Shown piece after piece: positions 7,893 through 16,036 of a stretch of 40,467 bases of DNA. Positions within the stretch are counted from its first letter, which is position 1; every line of letters begins with the position of its first letter. The notes beneath the pieces are model-generated. The model was not told the origin of the DNA. It was given only the letters and a program-made list of their open reading frames with translations, and searched no databases. Position numbers and translations under genes: made by a program. Source of the stretch: Halorubrum californiense DSM 19288 (GTDB lineage: Archaea > Halobacteriota > Halobacteria > Halobacteriales > Haloferacaceae); the NCBI RefSeq assembly GCF_000336875.1, contig NZ_AOJK01000063.1:137833-178299 (forward strand), written 5' to 3'.

Positions 7893-8720
7893 TCAGGGCG
7901 TCACCCGTTCGACGAGCCCCGGCTCCGGGAACTCCACGTCGAGTGAGGCGTCGAACGCGGTCTCGTAGGCGGTCGCGACCGCCCGCGCGTACGCGTCGGC
8001 TTCGGCGGCCGCGGTCGGCGCGGCCGCCACCTCGGGGTCGGTCGCCGGCATCCGGACGACGCCGGCGCCCTCCGTTTCACCTCCGTCGTCCGCGCCGGCC
8101 TCCGCTCGCTCGACCGCGAGCGTCGCGTCGAGGCTTCCGCCGACGTCGGCGATCCGCCCGCGGAGCCGCTGGGCCGCGTCGAGCCCGTGGGCGGTCGCCG
8201 GCCTGACCGCGACCGCGCGGTCGACGGTCGTCGCGGCCGCGACCGCCTCGTTCGATCCGACCGGCGCGGCGTCGACGACCACCGCGTCGTACGTCGTCGC
8301 CGCCTCGTCGATCCGCCGCTCCAGCTTCCGGGCGGCCTCCGCGGTCTTCGCCCGCGCGACGCGCTCGAAGGGCGCCTTCGCGGGTATCGCGTCGACGCGT
8401 CCCGGGAGGGCCGGCGCGTCGCGCTCGCTTCGGCCGCTCCCCTCGCCGCCGAACCCCGACCGCTCCGCGCCCGCGCCGGTCCCGACGACGGGGTACGCCG
8501 CCGCCGACAGCGCCGCGTCCGGATCGTCGGTGAGGAGCGCGGTGAGGTCGGGGTCGATCCGCCCGGCCACGTACTCGGAGAGCCCCTGCGTCGTGAACGC
8601 GGCGTCGACGACGGCCACGTCGTTCCCGTCGCGCGCGCCCATCGCCGCCAGTTCGACAGCGGTCCGCGTCGTCCCCGCGCCGCCGGTCGCCCCGACCAGC
8701 GCGAGCGTCGTCGCCTGCAT
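7893..8720 (-). CDS. ParA/MinD-like protein lacking the P-loop lysines
   Basis: 275-residue member of the MinD/ParA/Mrp P-loop fold. The N-terminal motif is GATGGAGTTRT (residues 10-20), matching deviant Walker A geometry xKGGxGKTT but with Thr at both the signature Lys and the P-loop Lys. The strand AVVDAAF (switch I region) and the Walker B-like YDAVVVDAAPVGSNEA are kept. The C-terminal part is Ala-rich and acidic. Loss of both lysines suggests a pseudo-ATPase or altered nucleotide use. It sits alone, 84 bases before the HIT gene on the same strand, with no partner ParB or centromere-like repeats. Confidence 0.75.
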   Translation of the reverse strand: MQATTLALVGATGGAGTTRTAVELAAMGARDGNDVAVVDAAFTTQGLSEYVAGRIDPDLTALLTDDPDAALSAAAYPVVGTGAGAERSGFGGEGSGRSERDAPALPGRVDAIPAKAPFERVARAKTAEAARKLERRIDEAATTYDAVVVDAAPVGSNEAVAAATTVDRAVAVRPATAHGLDAAQRLRGRIADVGGSLDATLAVERAEAGADDGGETEGAGVVRMPATDPEVAAAPTAAAEADAYARAVATAYETAFDASLDVEFPEPGLVERVTP

Positions 8721-8804
8721 GTCCCGGTCTCGTCGGAGCCAGTTTGTAAAAACCGCGAAGCCGAGCGGCGGCGCGGGCCGCGGTGCCGTCGCCGCCTCTT
8801 TGCC

Positions 8805-9236
8805 CTATCCGTCTATCGCGGCCACGACCTCGTCGGCGACGGCGTCGAGTTCGTCGTCCGAGAGGTCGGGCCGGGCGCCCGCAACCGCGTGGATCGGCGC
8901 GCCCCCGTCGCCCTCGAACCGCGGGACGACGTGGACGTGGACGTGCGGCACCTCCTGCCCGGCCGCCTCGCCGTTGTTGACGCCGACGTTTGCGCCGTCG
9001 GCGTCGACGGCCGCTTCGATCCGCGGCGTGAGCGCGGCGACGGCGTCGAACAGGTCGCTCGCGAGGGCGGCGTCGAGGTCGCCGACGTGCTGCGCGTGCG
9101 ACTTGGGGATCACGAGCGTGTGCCCGCGCGAGAGGGGGTTCGCGTCGAGGAACGCCAGCACGGAATCGGTCTCGTAGACGGTGCGCGCCGGGATGTCCCC
9201 GGCGACAATCGAACAGAAGATGCAGTCGTCGGACAT
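8805..9236 (-). CDS. HIT-family nucleotide hydrolase/transferase
   Basis: 143-residue histidine-triad protein of the HINT/Hit branch. CIFC (Cys5, Cys8) with downstream His residues forms the usual zinc site. NPLSRGHTLVIPKSH is the nucleotide pocket, and HVHVHVVPRF at 98-107 contains the triad, the middle His being the nucleophile. Members cleave AMP-lysine, AMP-amide or dinucleoside polyphosphate substrates in the cytoplasm. The ATG at 9236 was preferred to one ten codons upstream because MSDDCIFCSIVAGDIP is the family start. It is divergent from the gene at 9367. Confidence 0.92.
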   Translation of the reverse strand: MSDDCIFCSIVAGDIPARTVYETDSVLAFLDANPLSRGHTLVIPKSHAQHVGDLDAALASDLFDAVAALTPRIEAAVDADGANVGVNNGEAAGQEVPHVHVHVVPRFEGDGGAPIHAVAGARPDLSDDELDAVADEVVAAIDG

Positions 9237-9366
9237 ACCCGAGCGATCGCTCGGGCGTCTCATCAAGGTTTCCCGGGCCGCGGTTTCCCGGGGCCGACCG
9301 GCGTCGGGCGGTCCGCCGGCTCCCTTCCGCCAACGGACCTATATCCGCCGCGCCGAAACGGGCGGT

Positions 9367-9669
9367 ATGGACGACCGGCTCGAACGCGTCATCCGCCAGC
9401 AGCTCCGGAAGGCGGGCAAGCAGTTCGAGGAGGCCAGACGGGCCTACGCGGAGGGCCGCGACGACCCCGAGGGCGACGCGGCCGCGGCGGCCCGGTTCGA
9501 CCTCCCGACCGACGACGCCGGCGCGGCTCGCATCGTTTGCCGCCGCCACGCGGAGCGCCGGACCGTCCCGGTCGACGCCGAGGGGCGCCCCGCCTGCTTC
9601 GACTCCGGCCACCCCGACTGCGAGGGGTGCGCCGAGGACGTCCGCGACGGCGTCGTCGAGACGTGGTGA
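9367..9669 (+). CDS. Small conserved haloarchaeal Cys-containing protein (DUF7091 type)
   Basis: 100-residue acidic protein. The N-terminal half is a charged helix (ERVIRQQLRKAGKQFEEARR). The C-terminal half has conserved-looking Cys/His positions (IVCRRHAERR, then ACFDSGHPDCEGCAEDV) that could bind zinc. I recall this as a haloarchaeal family (DUF7091; number from memory) of unknown function. The internal ATG at 9367 was chosen over an ORF opening at 9181 because it has a TATA-like CCTATATCC about 25 bases upstream and the extension runs antisense through the HIT gene's start. Confidence 0.75.
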   Translation: MDDRLERVIRQQLRKAGKQFEEARRAYAEGRDDPEGDAAAAARFDLPTDDAGAARIVCRRHAERRTVPVDAEGRPACFDSGHPDCEGCAEDVRDGVVETW

Positions 9670-9755
9670 CCGTCGGGACCCGTCGCGACGCCCCTTCGCG
9701 GTAGCGCGGCGGGCCGACCCGAAGGCGTTTGTTTCCGGGTGTGCTGGTGAGGCGC

Positions 9756-10949
9756 ATGAAACGGGTCGCCGTCGTCGTCGCCCTCCTCGCCGTCGTCGGG
9801 GTCGGCCTCGTCCTCTCCGGGTTCTTCGCCGGTGTCGCCGAGGAGCCGACGGTCGACGATGTCGCGGACGACCGCCTCATCGCGGTCGACGGCGACTACC
9901 GGCTCTGGCCGTACACGAGCCGAAGCCGGAGCGTCGAGGGGCGAACGCTCGCGATCAACGTGGTGTTCCACGCCGACGCCGAGGCGACCCGGGCGGCGAT
10001 CGAGGGCGACGCGGCCGCGAACTGGGAGAAGACCGACCCCGACGAGGCGGCGGCGACGATCGACGACGGCGATCAGGTCGGGGAGTTCGTTGCCCGCGAC
10101 TGGCGCGACGCCCGCAGCTCGCTCCGCTACTCGTACGTCGAGGGGCCGAGCGGCGGCGTCTGGCTGACCGAGACGTTCGAGCTCCACGACGGGGCGTACC
10201 TCGGGGTGCGCGACCACCTCCGCGCGTACGAGTCGCCCGACGGCGCCTACACCGCGGTCCAGGCCCACGAGGAGTACTACGACTGGTTCCGGCTCCGCCA
10301 CACCGTTCCGGACATCGACGCCCCCGCGACCCGGCTGGAGGACGAGTTCATCGAGTCGGGCCGCGCGAGCGACGTCCGCCGCGAGTACCGCGGCATCGAC
10401 GGCGGCCGCAGCGACGGCTGGCTCTCGGTGATCGAGCTGGCAGCGACCGCGGCGCTCGCCGGGGCACTGCTCCGCCGGCGGACCCGGGAGGCGGCCGACG
10501 ACCTCCTCGGCCGGCTCCGGACGGACGCGGGGCGACACGCGGCGGCCGCGACGCTCGGACTCGCGCTCGGCACCGTCCTCGTCGGCGTCCGGTTCGCGGG
10601 CGTGGCGCTGGAGACGGTGCTCCCCGGGGTGTCGCCGAAGGCGATCGCGGCGCCGCTGTACCTCGTCCTCGCGGTCGGGCTGCCCGCGCTGGTCGTCCGG
10701 CGCGCGCCGCGGTCGGACCCGACGGCGGCCGCGCTGGCCGTCGTCGCCGGCCTCGGCGGCGGCTTCGTCGCCGACTTCGCGGCGCTCGGCGTGGCGGTTC
10801 CCGCCGACCTCATCGTCCACCGGGTGGCGCTCCTCGCCGCGCTCGGCGTCGTCGCCATCGGGCGGGCGGCCGCGGACCGACCGCTGGCGGTCCTCGGACT
10901 GCTGGCGTGGGCGGTCGGGCTGGCGCTTCCGCTGGCGGACGTGATCTGA
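9756..10949 (+). CDS. Conserved membrane protein with extracellular domain
   Basis: 397-residue membrane protein. A first hydrophobic segment (residues 3-27) is a signal anchor. Residues 28-215 form a mixed, soluble and probably external domain (DYRLWPYTSRSRSVEGRTLA, TAVQAHEEYYDWFRLRHTV). About five hydrophobic helices follow (228-245, 265-290, 300-325, 330-350, 360-390). The EEYYDWFRLRHTV stretch looks conserved, but I cannot assign a catalytic role. The start at 9756 (MKRVAVVVALLAV) is chosen over 9729 as it gives a clean signal segment. The TGA stop is the first three bases of a tandem 20-bp repeat. Confidence 0.75.
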   Translation: MKRVAVVVALLAVVGVGLVLSGFFAGVAEEPTVDDVADDRLIAVDGDYRLWPYTSRSRSVEGRTLAINVVFHADAEATRAAIEGDAAANWEKTDPDEAAATIDDGDQVGEFVARDWRDARSSLRYSYVEGPSGGVWLTETFELHDGAYLGVRDHLRAYESPDGAYTAVQAHEEYYDWFRLRHTVPDIDAPATRLEDEFIESGRASDVRREYRGIDGGRSDGWLSVIELAATAALAGALLRRRTREAADDLLGRLRTDAGRHAAAATLGLALGTVLVGVRFAGVALETVLPGVSPKAIAAPLYLVLAVGLPALVVRRAPRSDPTAAALAVVAGLGGGFVADFAALGVAVPADLIVHRVALLAALGVVAIGRAAADRPLAVLGLLAWAVGLALPLADVI

Positions 10950-11046
10950 TGCGATCAATTCGGCTCTGATGCGATCAATTCGGCTCTGATGCGATCAATT
11001 CGGCTCTGATGCGATCGTTCCGGCACTGGTGCGGTCGGTTCGGCCG
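10947..11046 (+). repeat. Tandem array of a 20-bp repeat
   Basis: Three perfect head-to-tail copies of TGATGCGATCAATTCGGCTC (10947-10966, 10967-10986, 10987-11006), one diverged copy (11007-11026, GATCGTTCCGGCAC at its end) and one more degenerate copy (11027-11046). The first copy contains the stop codon of the preceding membrane-protein gene. Each unit carries the palindrome CGATC-like core GATC and AATT. The array ends about 95 bases before the next ATG. Confidence 0.92.
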
Positions 11047-11141
11047 AGTGTGGGGGATCCGTCGCATCGGCGCGACCTTTCGGCGCGGCGACAGCACAGA
11101 AGAGATATACACGGTGACGGAAAACAGGGGGAGACGAACGG

Positions 11142-13034
11142 ATGACGCGACCGATCAGTCGACGGGCGGCGCTCGCTGGGCTCGGCCTCGCGGCCGCCAG
11201 CGCCGGCTGTCTCGGTCGGACGGAGAACATCGCCGGGAGGGACCCGCACGAGCAGCTGACGCTCGAGATCAACACCACGCCGGCCGACGGCGACCCGAAC
11301 GGGATCCGGATCGCGAGACAGTTCGAAGAGCACCTGACCGCGGTCGGCATCGACGTCCGCCTCAACACGGTCGGACAGACCGACCTGTGGCGGAAGGTAC
11401 TCGTCAACCAGAACTTCGACCTCTACGTCGGGCAGTTCGTGGAGACGGAGCCCTTCGATTCCGACGCGCTGTACGGGCTGACGCACTCGCAGTTCGTCGC
11501 GGAGCCGGGGTGGCAGAACCCCTTCGGGTTCACGGAGATCGCGGTCGACGACCTGCTGGAGCGACAGCGCCGGGCGACCGGGACCGACCGATCGGACGCC
11601 GTCGACGCGCTTCAGGAGACGGTGTGTGACCGCCAACCCTTCTCCGTCGTCGCGTTCCCCGACGCGCTCACCGCCGTCCGGGGCGACCGATTCGACGGGT
11701 GGACACAGGACCGCCAGCCGGTGTCGGTCACCGGACTCCTCGGCCTCGACGCCGTCCCCGACGCCGACGGGAGCGACGGATCGGGCGACGGCAACGCGAC
11801 GGACGGCAACGCCACGGTCGACGCGGCGGACGCGGACGAAGAGGGCGGAGCCGCCCTCCAGCTGGTGACGACCGACGCCCGAATCACGGAGAACTGGAAC
11901 CCGATCGCCGCGGAGTACCGGAAGTACGGCACGTTCACCGGCCTGTTGTACGACCCGCTCGTCCGCACGGACGACCGGTCGACCGTCCCGTGGCTGGCGG
12001 CCGACTGGGAGCGCCCCGGCGCGAACACCCTCGACGTCGCGCTCCGCGACGCCCGGTGGCACGACGGCGAGCCCGTGACGGCGAGCGACGTCGCGTTCAC
12101 CTACCGGTTCCTCCGGGACACCTCGCTGGGGAGCGTCGAGACGTCGGTGCCGACGCCGCGGTTCCGCGGGCGGAGCTCCCTCGTCGAGGACGAGCGGGTC
12201 CTCGACGACTCGACGGTCCGACTCACGGTGCCCGACGTCAACGAGACGGTCGCCGCGCGGGCGCTTCAGGTGCCGATCCTCCCGGAACACGTCTGGTCGG
12301 AGCGGACCGACGCGGCGACCATCGCGGGCTTCGAGCTCGACTTCGAGACCACGGAGGCGGTCGTCTCGAACAACGCCGACCCGGTCGGGAGCGGGCCGCT
12401 GCGCTTCGTCGAGGCGACCGCCGGGGAGTCGGTCGTCTTCGAGCGCAACCCCGACCACTTCCTCGTCCGCCCCGCGCCCGGCGCCGACTCGGACTCCTCG
12501 GGGGAGACGGCGGACCCGCGAGCGGGGATCCCGCCCCGGTACCACGGGAAGCCGGCCTTCGACCGGATCCGGGTCGAGGTGTTGCCCTCGGACATCTCGG
12601 CCGTGGAGTCGGTCGCCGGGGGGCTCGCGGACGCGACCGTCTCGAACCTCGGCCCCGAGTCGGTCCCGCGGATCGGCCGCTCGGACGACACGCGGCTCGT
12701 GAGCGGCCAGTCGGCGGCGTTCTACCACGTCGGCTACAACGCGCGGCGGAGCCCGCTGTCGAACCCCCGATTCCGGGCGGTGATCGCGCGGCTGATAGAC
12801 AAGTCCGCTATCGTCGACAACACCTTCGACGGCTACGCGCAGGCGGCGGCCTCCCCGCTCGCGGCCTCGCCGGACGCGGTCCCCGAGTCGCTGGCGTGGA
12901 CCGACGGGACCGACCCCGTTCACCCGTTCTTCGACGACGGGGGGTCGCTGGACGTCGAGGCCGCTCGCGAGGCGCTGCGGGACATCGGGTATCGCTTCGA
13001 CGACGAAGGACGGCTGCTCTCGCGGGGGCAATGA
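11142..13034 (+). CDS. Family-5 substrate-binding protein with circularly permuted order
   Basis: 630-residue lipoprotein: SRR twin-arginine motif at 6-8 and a lipobox with Cys23. The two halves of a peptide-type binding protein appear in swapped order. Residues 38-200 resemble the normally C-terminal part (FEEHLTAVGIDVRLNTVGQT, NFDLYVGQFVETEPFDSDAL, then a DLLERQRRA region). A linker with DGSDGSGDGNATDGNATVD (207-236) follows. Residues 237-630 resemble the normally N-terminal part (ENWNPIAAEY, GLLYDPLV, WHDGEPVTASDVAFTYRFL, RFRAVIARLIDKSAIV), ending at AREALRDIGYRFDDEGRLL, where an ordinary family member would enter its second half. No permease or ATPase gene is adjacent. The stop overlaps the PAP2 gene start (ATGA). 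Confidence 0.9.
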   Translation: MTRPISRRAALAGLGLAAASAGCLGRTENIAGRDPHEQLTLEINTTPADGDPNGIRIARQFEEHLTAVGIDVRLNTVGQTDLWRKVLVNQNFDLYVGQFVETEPFDSDALYGLTHSQFVAEPGWQNPFGFTEIAVDDLLERQRRATGTDRSDAVDALQETVCDRQPFSVVAFPDALTAVRGDRFDGWTQDRQPVSVTGLLGLDAVPDADGSDGSGDGNATDGNATVDAADADEEGGAALQLVTTDARITENWNPIAAEYRKYGTFTGLLYDPLVRTDDRSTVPWLAADWERPGANTLDVALRDARWHDGEPVTASDVAFTYRFLRDTSLGSVETSVPTPRFRGRSSLVEDERVLDDSTVRLTVPDVNETVAARALQVPILPEHVWSERTDAATIAGFELDFETTEAVVSNNADPVGSGPLRFVEATAGESVVFERNPDHFLVRPAPGADSDSSGETADPRAGIPPRYHGKPAFDRIRVEVLPSDISAVESVAGGLADATVSNLGPESVPRIGRSDDTRLVSGQSAAFYHVGYNARRSPLSNPRFRAVIARLIDKSAIVDNTFDGYAQAAASPLAASPDAVPESLAWTDGTDPVHPFFDDGGSLDVEAAREALRDIGYRFDDEGRLLSRGQ

Positions 13035-13897
13035 CGCCGTTCCTGTCCGTCCTCACGTCGGTCGTGGCGTGGGTCGGGGCGATGCTGGCCGTCGCGAGCC
13101 TCGCGGTGATCGGTCCCGCCCGGCTCCGCGAGACGTGGAGCGGGCTCCGCGACCGGATCTGGGACGCGCGTCGGGCCGTCGCGCTCGTCTGCGTGGTGCT
13201 TCTCGCTAGCGCGGTCGGCCGCCCGCCGCTGCTGGACGTCTCCAAGCTCTTCGGGATTCAGGCGACGGCGCTCATCTACGGGCTGGAGGGCGGCTTCGTC
13301 GCGTGGGTCCAGGCGACGTTCGCGTCGCCCGCGCTGACCGCGTACTTCTCGCGGGTGTACGTGTACGGCTACGCGTTCCTGCTCGCGTTCCCGCCGGTCG
13401 CGTACCTCACGTCGCCCCGCCCCGCGGATCTCAGGCGGCTGCTCGTCGCGTACGCGCTCAACTACGGGATCGGGCTGGTGCTGTACACGCTGGTGTTCGC
13501 ACACGGGCCGCGGAACGTGATGCCCGACATGGTGACGCCGCTGCTTTTCACCAACCAGCCGGACGTGATACTGCTCGCGAGCGAGGTGAACGAGAACTCG
13601 AACGTCTTCCCGTCGCTACACACCTCGCTGTCGGTCACCGTGGGGACGTTCGCGGTGCTGACCCGCGACGAGTACCCGCTGTGGACGCCGGTCGCGGTCC
13701 CGCTCTCGCTGTCCGTCGTCGTCGCGACGATGTACCTCGGCATCCACTGGCTCACGGACGTCGTCGCCGGGTTCGCGCTCGCGTTCGGCTGCGTCGCGCT
13801 CGCCTACCGGTTCGTGGATCCCCGCGACGACGCCGCCGAATCGGGCGACACCGGGGACGGCGGGCGTTCCGGATCCAAGATCGACGCGAGCGCCTGA
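13031..13897 (+). CDS. PAP2/AUR1-like membrane phosphatase or lipid transferase
   Basis: 288-residue polytopic membrane protein of the PAP2 superfamily, closest in pattern to inositol-phosphorylceramide synthase (AUR1)-like members. Six or so hydrophobic helices are visible. The catalytic blocks are FPSLHTS (about 197-203, the C2 His motif) and MYLGIHWLTDVVAG (about 235-248, the C3 His/Asp motif). The ATG overlaps the stop of the binding-protein gene by four bases, so the two are translationally coupled. This suggests a joint role at the cell surface, for example in phospho- or glycolipid metabolism, but the substrate is unknown. The last 35 residues are hydrophilic and acidic. Confidence 0.88.
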   Translation: MTPFLSVLTSVVAWVGAMLAVASLAVIGPARLRETWSGLRDRIWDARRAVALVCVVLLASAVGRPPLLDVSKLFGIQATALIYGLEGGFVAWVQATFASPALTAYFSRVYVYGYAFLLAFPPVAYLTSPRPADLRRLLVAYALNYGIGLVLYTLVFAHGPRNVMPDMVTPLLFTNQPDVILLASEVNENSNVFPSLHTSLSVTVGTFAVLTRDEYPLWTPVAVPLSLSVVVATMYLGIHWLTDVVAGFALAFGCVALAYRFVDPRDDAAESGDTGDGGRSGSKIDASA

Positions 13898-13952
13898 TCG
13901 GCGAATCAGAACCGACGGGAACGACTGATCCTCGCTCTCGGCTCCGTCGTGA

Positions 13953-14612
13953 TCAGACGCCCTCGACGAGCCGTTCCAGTTGCTCCGGCGGGACCGCGCC
14001 CCGGGCGGCGTGGCCGTCGTACGCGAACGTCGGGACGCCCGTGACGCCCTGCCGCCTCGCGGCGTCGAACATGTCGGTGACGCGCCCGCGGAGGTCGTCG
14101 TCGTCGAGCGCCGCGTCGACGACGGCGGCGTCGAGCCCGTCGACGTCGGCCGCGATGTCGGCGAGCACGTCGCGGTCGCCGATGTCGCGCCCCGCCAGCC
14201 AGAGCGCGTCGAAGGCGGCCTCGTCGAACGCGAGCCACGCGTCCGGGGCGGTCTCGCGCACGCGGACCGAGACGATCTGCGCGGGCAGCGAGTCCACGTC
14301 GCTCGCGAGTTCGAGCTCCATCTCGTCGGCGCCGTACTCCTCCTGAAGCCGCCGGACGTTCTCGCGGGCCTGCTCGTAGTACTCCTCGTCTTTCCCGGTG
14401 TCGGCGTCGTGGTCGATCTCGCCGTCGGGCCCGCGCTGGCCCGCGCGGAGGTCGAACGGGTGCCAGTCGATGTCGAGCGGCTCCTCGCGCGTCTCCTGAT
14501 AGTTCGCGAGCGACCGCCGCCCGAGGTAGCAGAACGGACAGACGTAGTCGGAGTAGACGGTGATCGCCTCGCTCCCGTCGGCGCCGGTCGCGGCGTCGGA
14601 GTCGGTTGCCAT
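13953..14612 (-). CDS. DsbA-family (FrnE-like) thioredoxin-fold oxidoreductase
   Basis: 219-residue cytoplasmic thiol oxidoreductase. The active site CPFC (Cys25-Cys28) sits in VYSDYVCPFCYLGRRSL, typical of FrnE/DsbA-like proteins with a helical insertion (about 70-180). The cis-Pro segment is GVTGVPTFAYDG near 190-201. There is no signal peptide, so it acts inside the cell, probably in disulfide isomerisation or a glutathione/coenzyme-like transfer. The start at 14612 (MATDSDAATGADGSEAITVY) matches the family; a much longer in-frame ORF upstream runs antisense to thiD. It is divergent from thiD with 114 bases between. Confidence 0.9.
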   Translation of the reverse strand: MATDSDAATGADGSEAITVYSDYVCPFCYLGRRSLANYQETREEPLDIDWHPFDLRAGQRGPDGEIDHDADTGKDEEYYEQARENVRRLQEEYGADEMELELASDVDSLPAQIVSVRVRETAPDAWLAFDEAAFDALWLAGRDIGDRDVLADIAADVDGLDAAVVDAALDDDDLRGRVTDMFDAARRQGVTGVPTFAYDGHAARGAVPPEQLERLVEGV

Positions 14613-14698
14613 GCCGCCCGCTACGCCGCGGAGCCGAAAAGGTCGTTCGGCGACGGCAGGCGGCGGTCGGGCGGGGGGCGCTACGAGACCACCACCAA

Positions 14699-14705
14699 TT
14701 AATAT
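14699..14705 (+). promoter_or_regulatory. TATA box of thiD
   Basis: TTAATAT in an AT-rich patch, centred 25 bases before the thiD ATG at 14727. The transcript would be leaderless, leaving no room for an upstream TPP riboswitch. Confidence 0.6.
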
Positions 14706-14726
14706 CACTAAGTTGTACCACCGCAC

Positions 14727-15584
14727 ATGCCCGAGTACGACCCGGTCGACCCCCCGGTCGCGCTGACGATCGCCGGCAGCGACAGCGGCGGCGGGGCGGG
14801 AGTTCAGGCGGACTTGGCCGCGATGCGCGCGCACGGCGTGTTCGGCACGTCGGTCGTGACCGCGACGACGGCCCAGCACACCCGCGGCGTCGAGGACGTG
14901 AACCCGCTCCCGGCCGACCACGTGGCGAGCCAGTACGCGGCGGTCGCCGACGACTTCGACGTCGGCGCGATCAAGACGGGAATGCTGGCGACCGCCGAAC
15001 TCGTCGCGCGCGTGACGGAGTCGGTCGCGGACGCCGACGCGCCCCTCGTCGTCGACCCCGTGATGGTCGCGGCGACCGGCGACCGACTGCTCTCGCCGGC
15101 CGCGGAGGACGCGTACGAGGCGCTGGTCGCGGCCGCGACGCTCGTCACGCCGAACGCCGACGAGGCCGCGGTGCTGACCGACGAGCCGGTCGAGACCCCG
15201 GCCGACGCCGAGGCGGCCGGGCGAGCGCTCATCGGATTCGGCGCTGACGCGGCGCTGGTGAAGGGCGGGCACCTCGACGGCGAGTCGGGCGATCGAGATG
15301 TCGTCGTCGACACGCTCGTTTGTGCCGGCGGCGCCGACGGGGCCGGCGGCGACGGGACCGACCCGACCGTCGATCGCTTCGAGACGCCGCGGATCGACAC
15401 CGACGCGACGCACGGCTCCGGCTGCGCGTTATCGAGCGCGATCGCGGCGCGGCTGGCGAAGGGAGAGCCGCTCCGCGAGGCGGTCGGCGCCGCGGTCGAG
15501 GAGATGACCGAGGCGGTCCGGCGCGGCTACGACGTGGGCGAGGGCCCGGGCGCGGTCAACCCGACGGCGTTGGGCGAAGAGTGA
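14727..15584 (+). CDS. thiD: Hydroxymethylpyrimidine/phosphomethylpyrimidine kinase ThiD
   Basis: 285-residue ribokinase-fold enzyme that phosphorylates 4-amino-5-hydroxymethyl-2-methylpyrimidine (phosphate) for thiamine synthesis. AGSDSGGGAGVQADLAAM near residues 16-33 is the family's substrate-binding start. GAIKTGMLA, VVDPVMVAATGDRLL and TPNADEA follow, and the anion hole THGSGCALSSAIAA contains the catalytic-site Cys. Many archaeal ThiD proteins carry a fused C-terminal ThiN domain; here the protein ends at the kinase (NPTALGEE), so ThiN or ThiE must be elsewhere. It is transcribed alone, divergent from the DsbA-like gene. Confidence 0.95.
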   Translation: MPEYDPVDPPVALTIAGSDSGGGAGVQADLAAMRAHGVFGTSVVTATTAQHTRGVEDVNPLPADHVASQYAAVADDFDVGAIKTGMLATAELVARVTESVADADAPLVVDPVMVAATGDRLLSPAAEDAYEALVAAATLVTPNADEAAVLTDEPVETPADAEAAGRALIGFGADAALVKGGHLDGESGDRDVVVDTLVCAGGADGAGGDGTDPTVDRFETPRIDTDATHGSGCALSSAIAARLAKGEPLREAVGAAVEEMTEAVRRGYDVGEGPGAVNPTALGEE

Positions 15585-16036
15585 ACCGAGATCGGCCGAG
15601 ACGGAGCTTCGTATTCGGTACGTCCCGAGTCGAACGTCGCCGCAGTCCCTGACGCTCGGTTACACATTGTTACTGCCGGATCGGCGACGAACGCCTCCAC
15701 AGCCCCAGTCGCGAGGGCGGCGCACGCTCGCCGCGCTCCTCGTCGCTCGTTTCACTCGCTCCTGCGGTGCTCGCGTCGCCTGCGCCGCCCTCGCGACTGC
15801 CCCTTCGAGTCCCACCCCGACCGCAACCGCACAGCACCTCACGCCTCCCCAGCCTCGTCGGGCGCGTCTTCGGGCTCCCGCCGGTCGCCCTCGTCGCGCC
15901 CGACTCCCTCGCGCGTGCTGACTCGCGGCCGCAAAAGGCGGCCGCTCGCAGGCACGCGCCACCGCATCGCCCAGTGATAAATCGCAGTCGCTGCCGGCCA
16001 CTCTCGGTTAAACACCTCGCCGTCGCTCTCGGTCGC
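15585..16036. other. Intergenic region with a large inverted repeat
   Basis: 452 bases without a credible gene between thiD and the converging ZIP gene. Most of it is CGCTCG/CTCGTCG-type low-complexity DNA around the 15706-15799 inverted repeat. A short ORF across the repeat on the minus strand is Arg/Ala-only and unlike a protein. Confidence 0.6.
15706..15799. repeat. Dispersed-type element with 19-bp perfect inverted repeat
   Basis: CAGTCGCGAGGGCGGCGCA (15706-15724) is exactly complementary to TGCGCCGCCCTCGCGACTG (15781-15799) across a 56-base loop rich in GCTCCTCGTCGCTCG-like words. The composition resembles short non-coding repeats scattered between genes in Halorubrum-like genomes; that comparison is from memory. 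It could be a non-autonomous mobile element or an RNA-level structure. Confidence 0.6.

Noticed and set aside
10947-11046. Possible CRISPR array
   Set aside because: Units are directly adjacent with no spacers, and no cas gene is present.
14613-14726. TPP riboswitch upstream of thiD
   Set aside because: The TATA box lies 25 bases from the ATG, so there is no leader, and no thi-box-like sequence was seen.
13953-15413. A 486-codon minus-strand frame extending the DsbA-like gene through thiD
   Set aside because: The added part is antisense to thiD and Arg/Val-rich; the ATG at 14612 gives the expected family length.
15660-16001. A 113-codon minus-strand ORF over the inverted repeat
   Set aside because: Composed of Arg/Ala/Gly-rich low-complexity sequence and formed by the repeat arms; no sign of coding selection.
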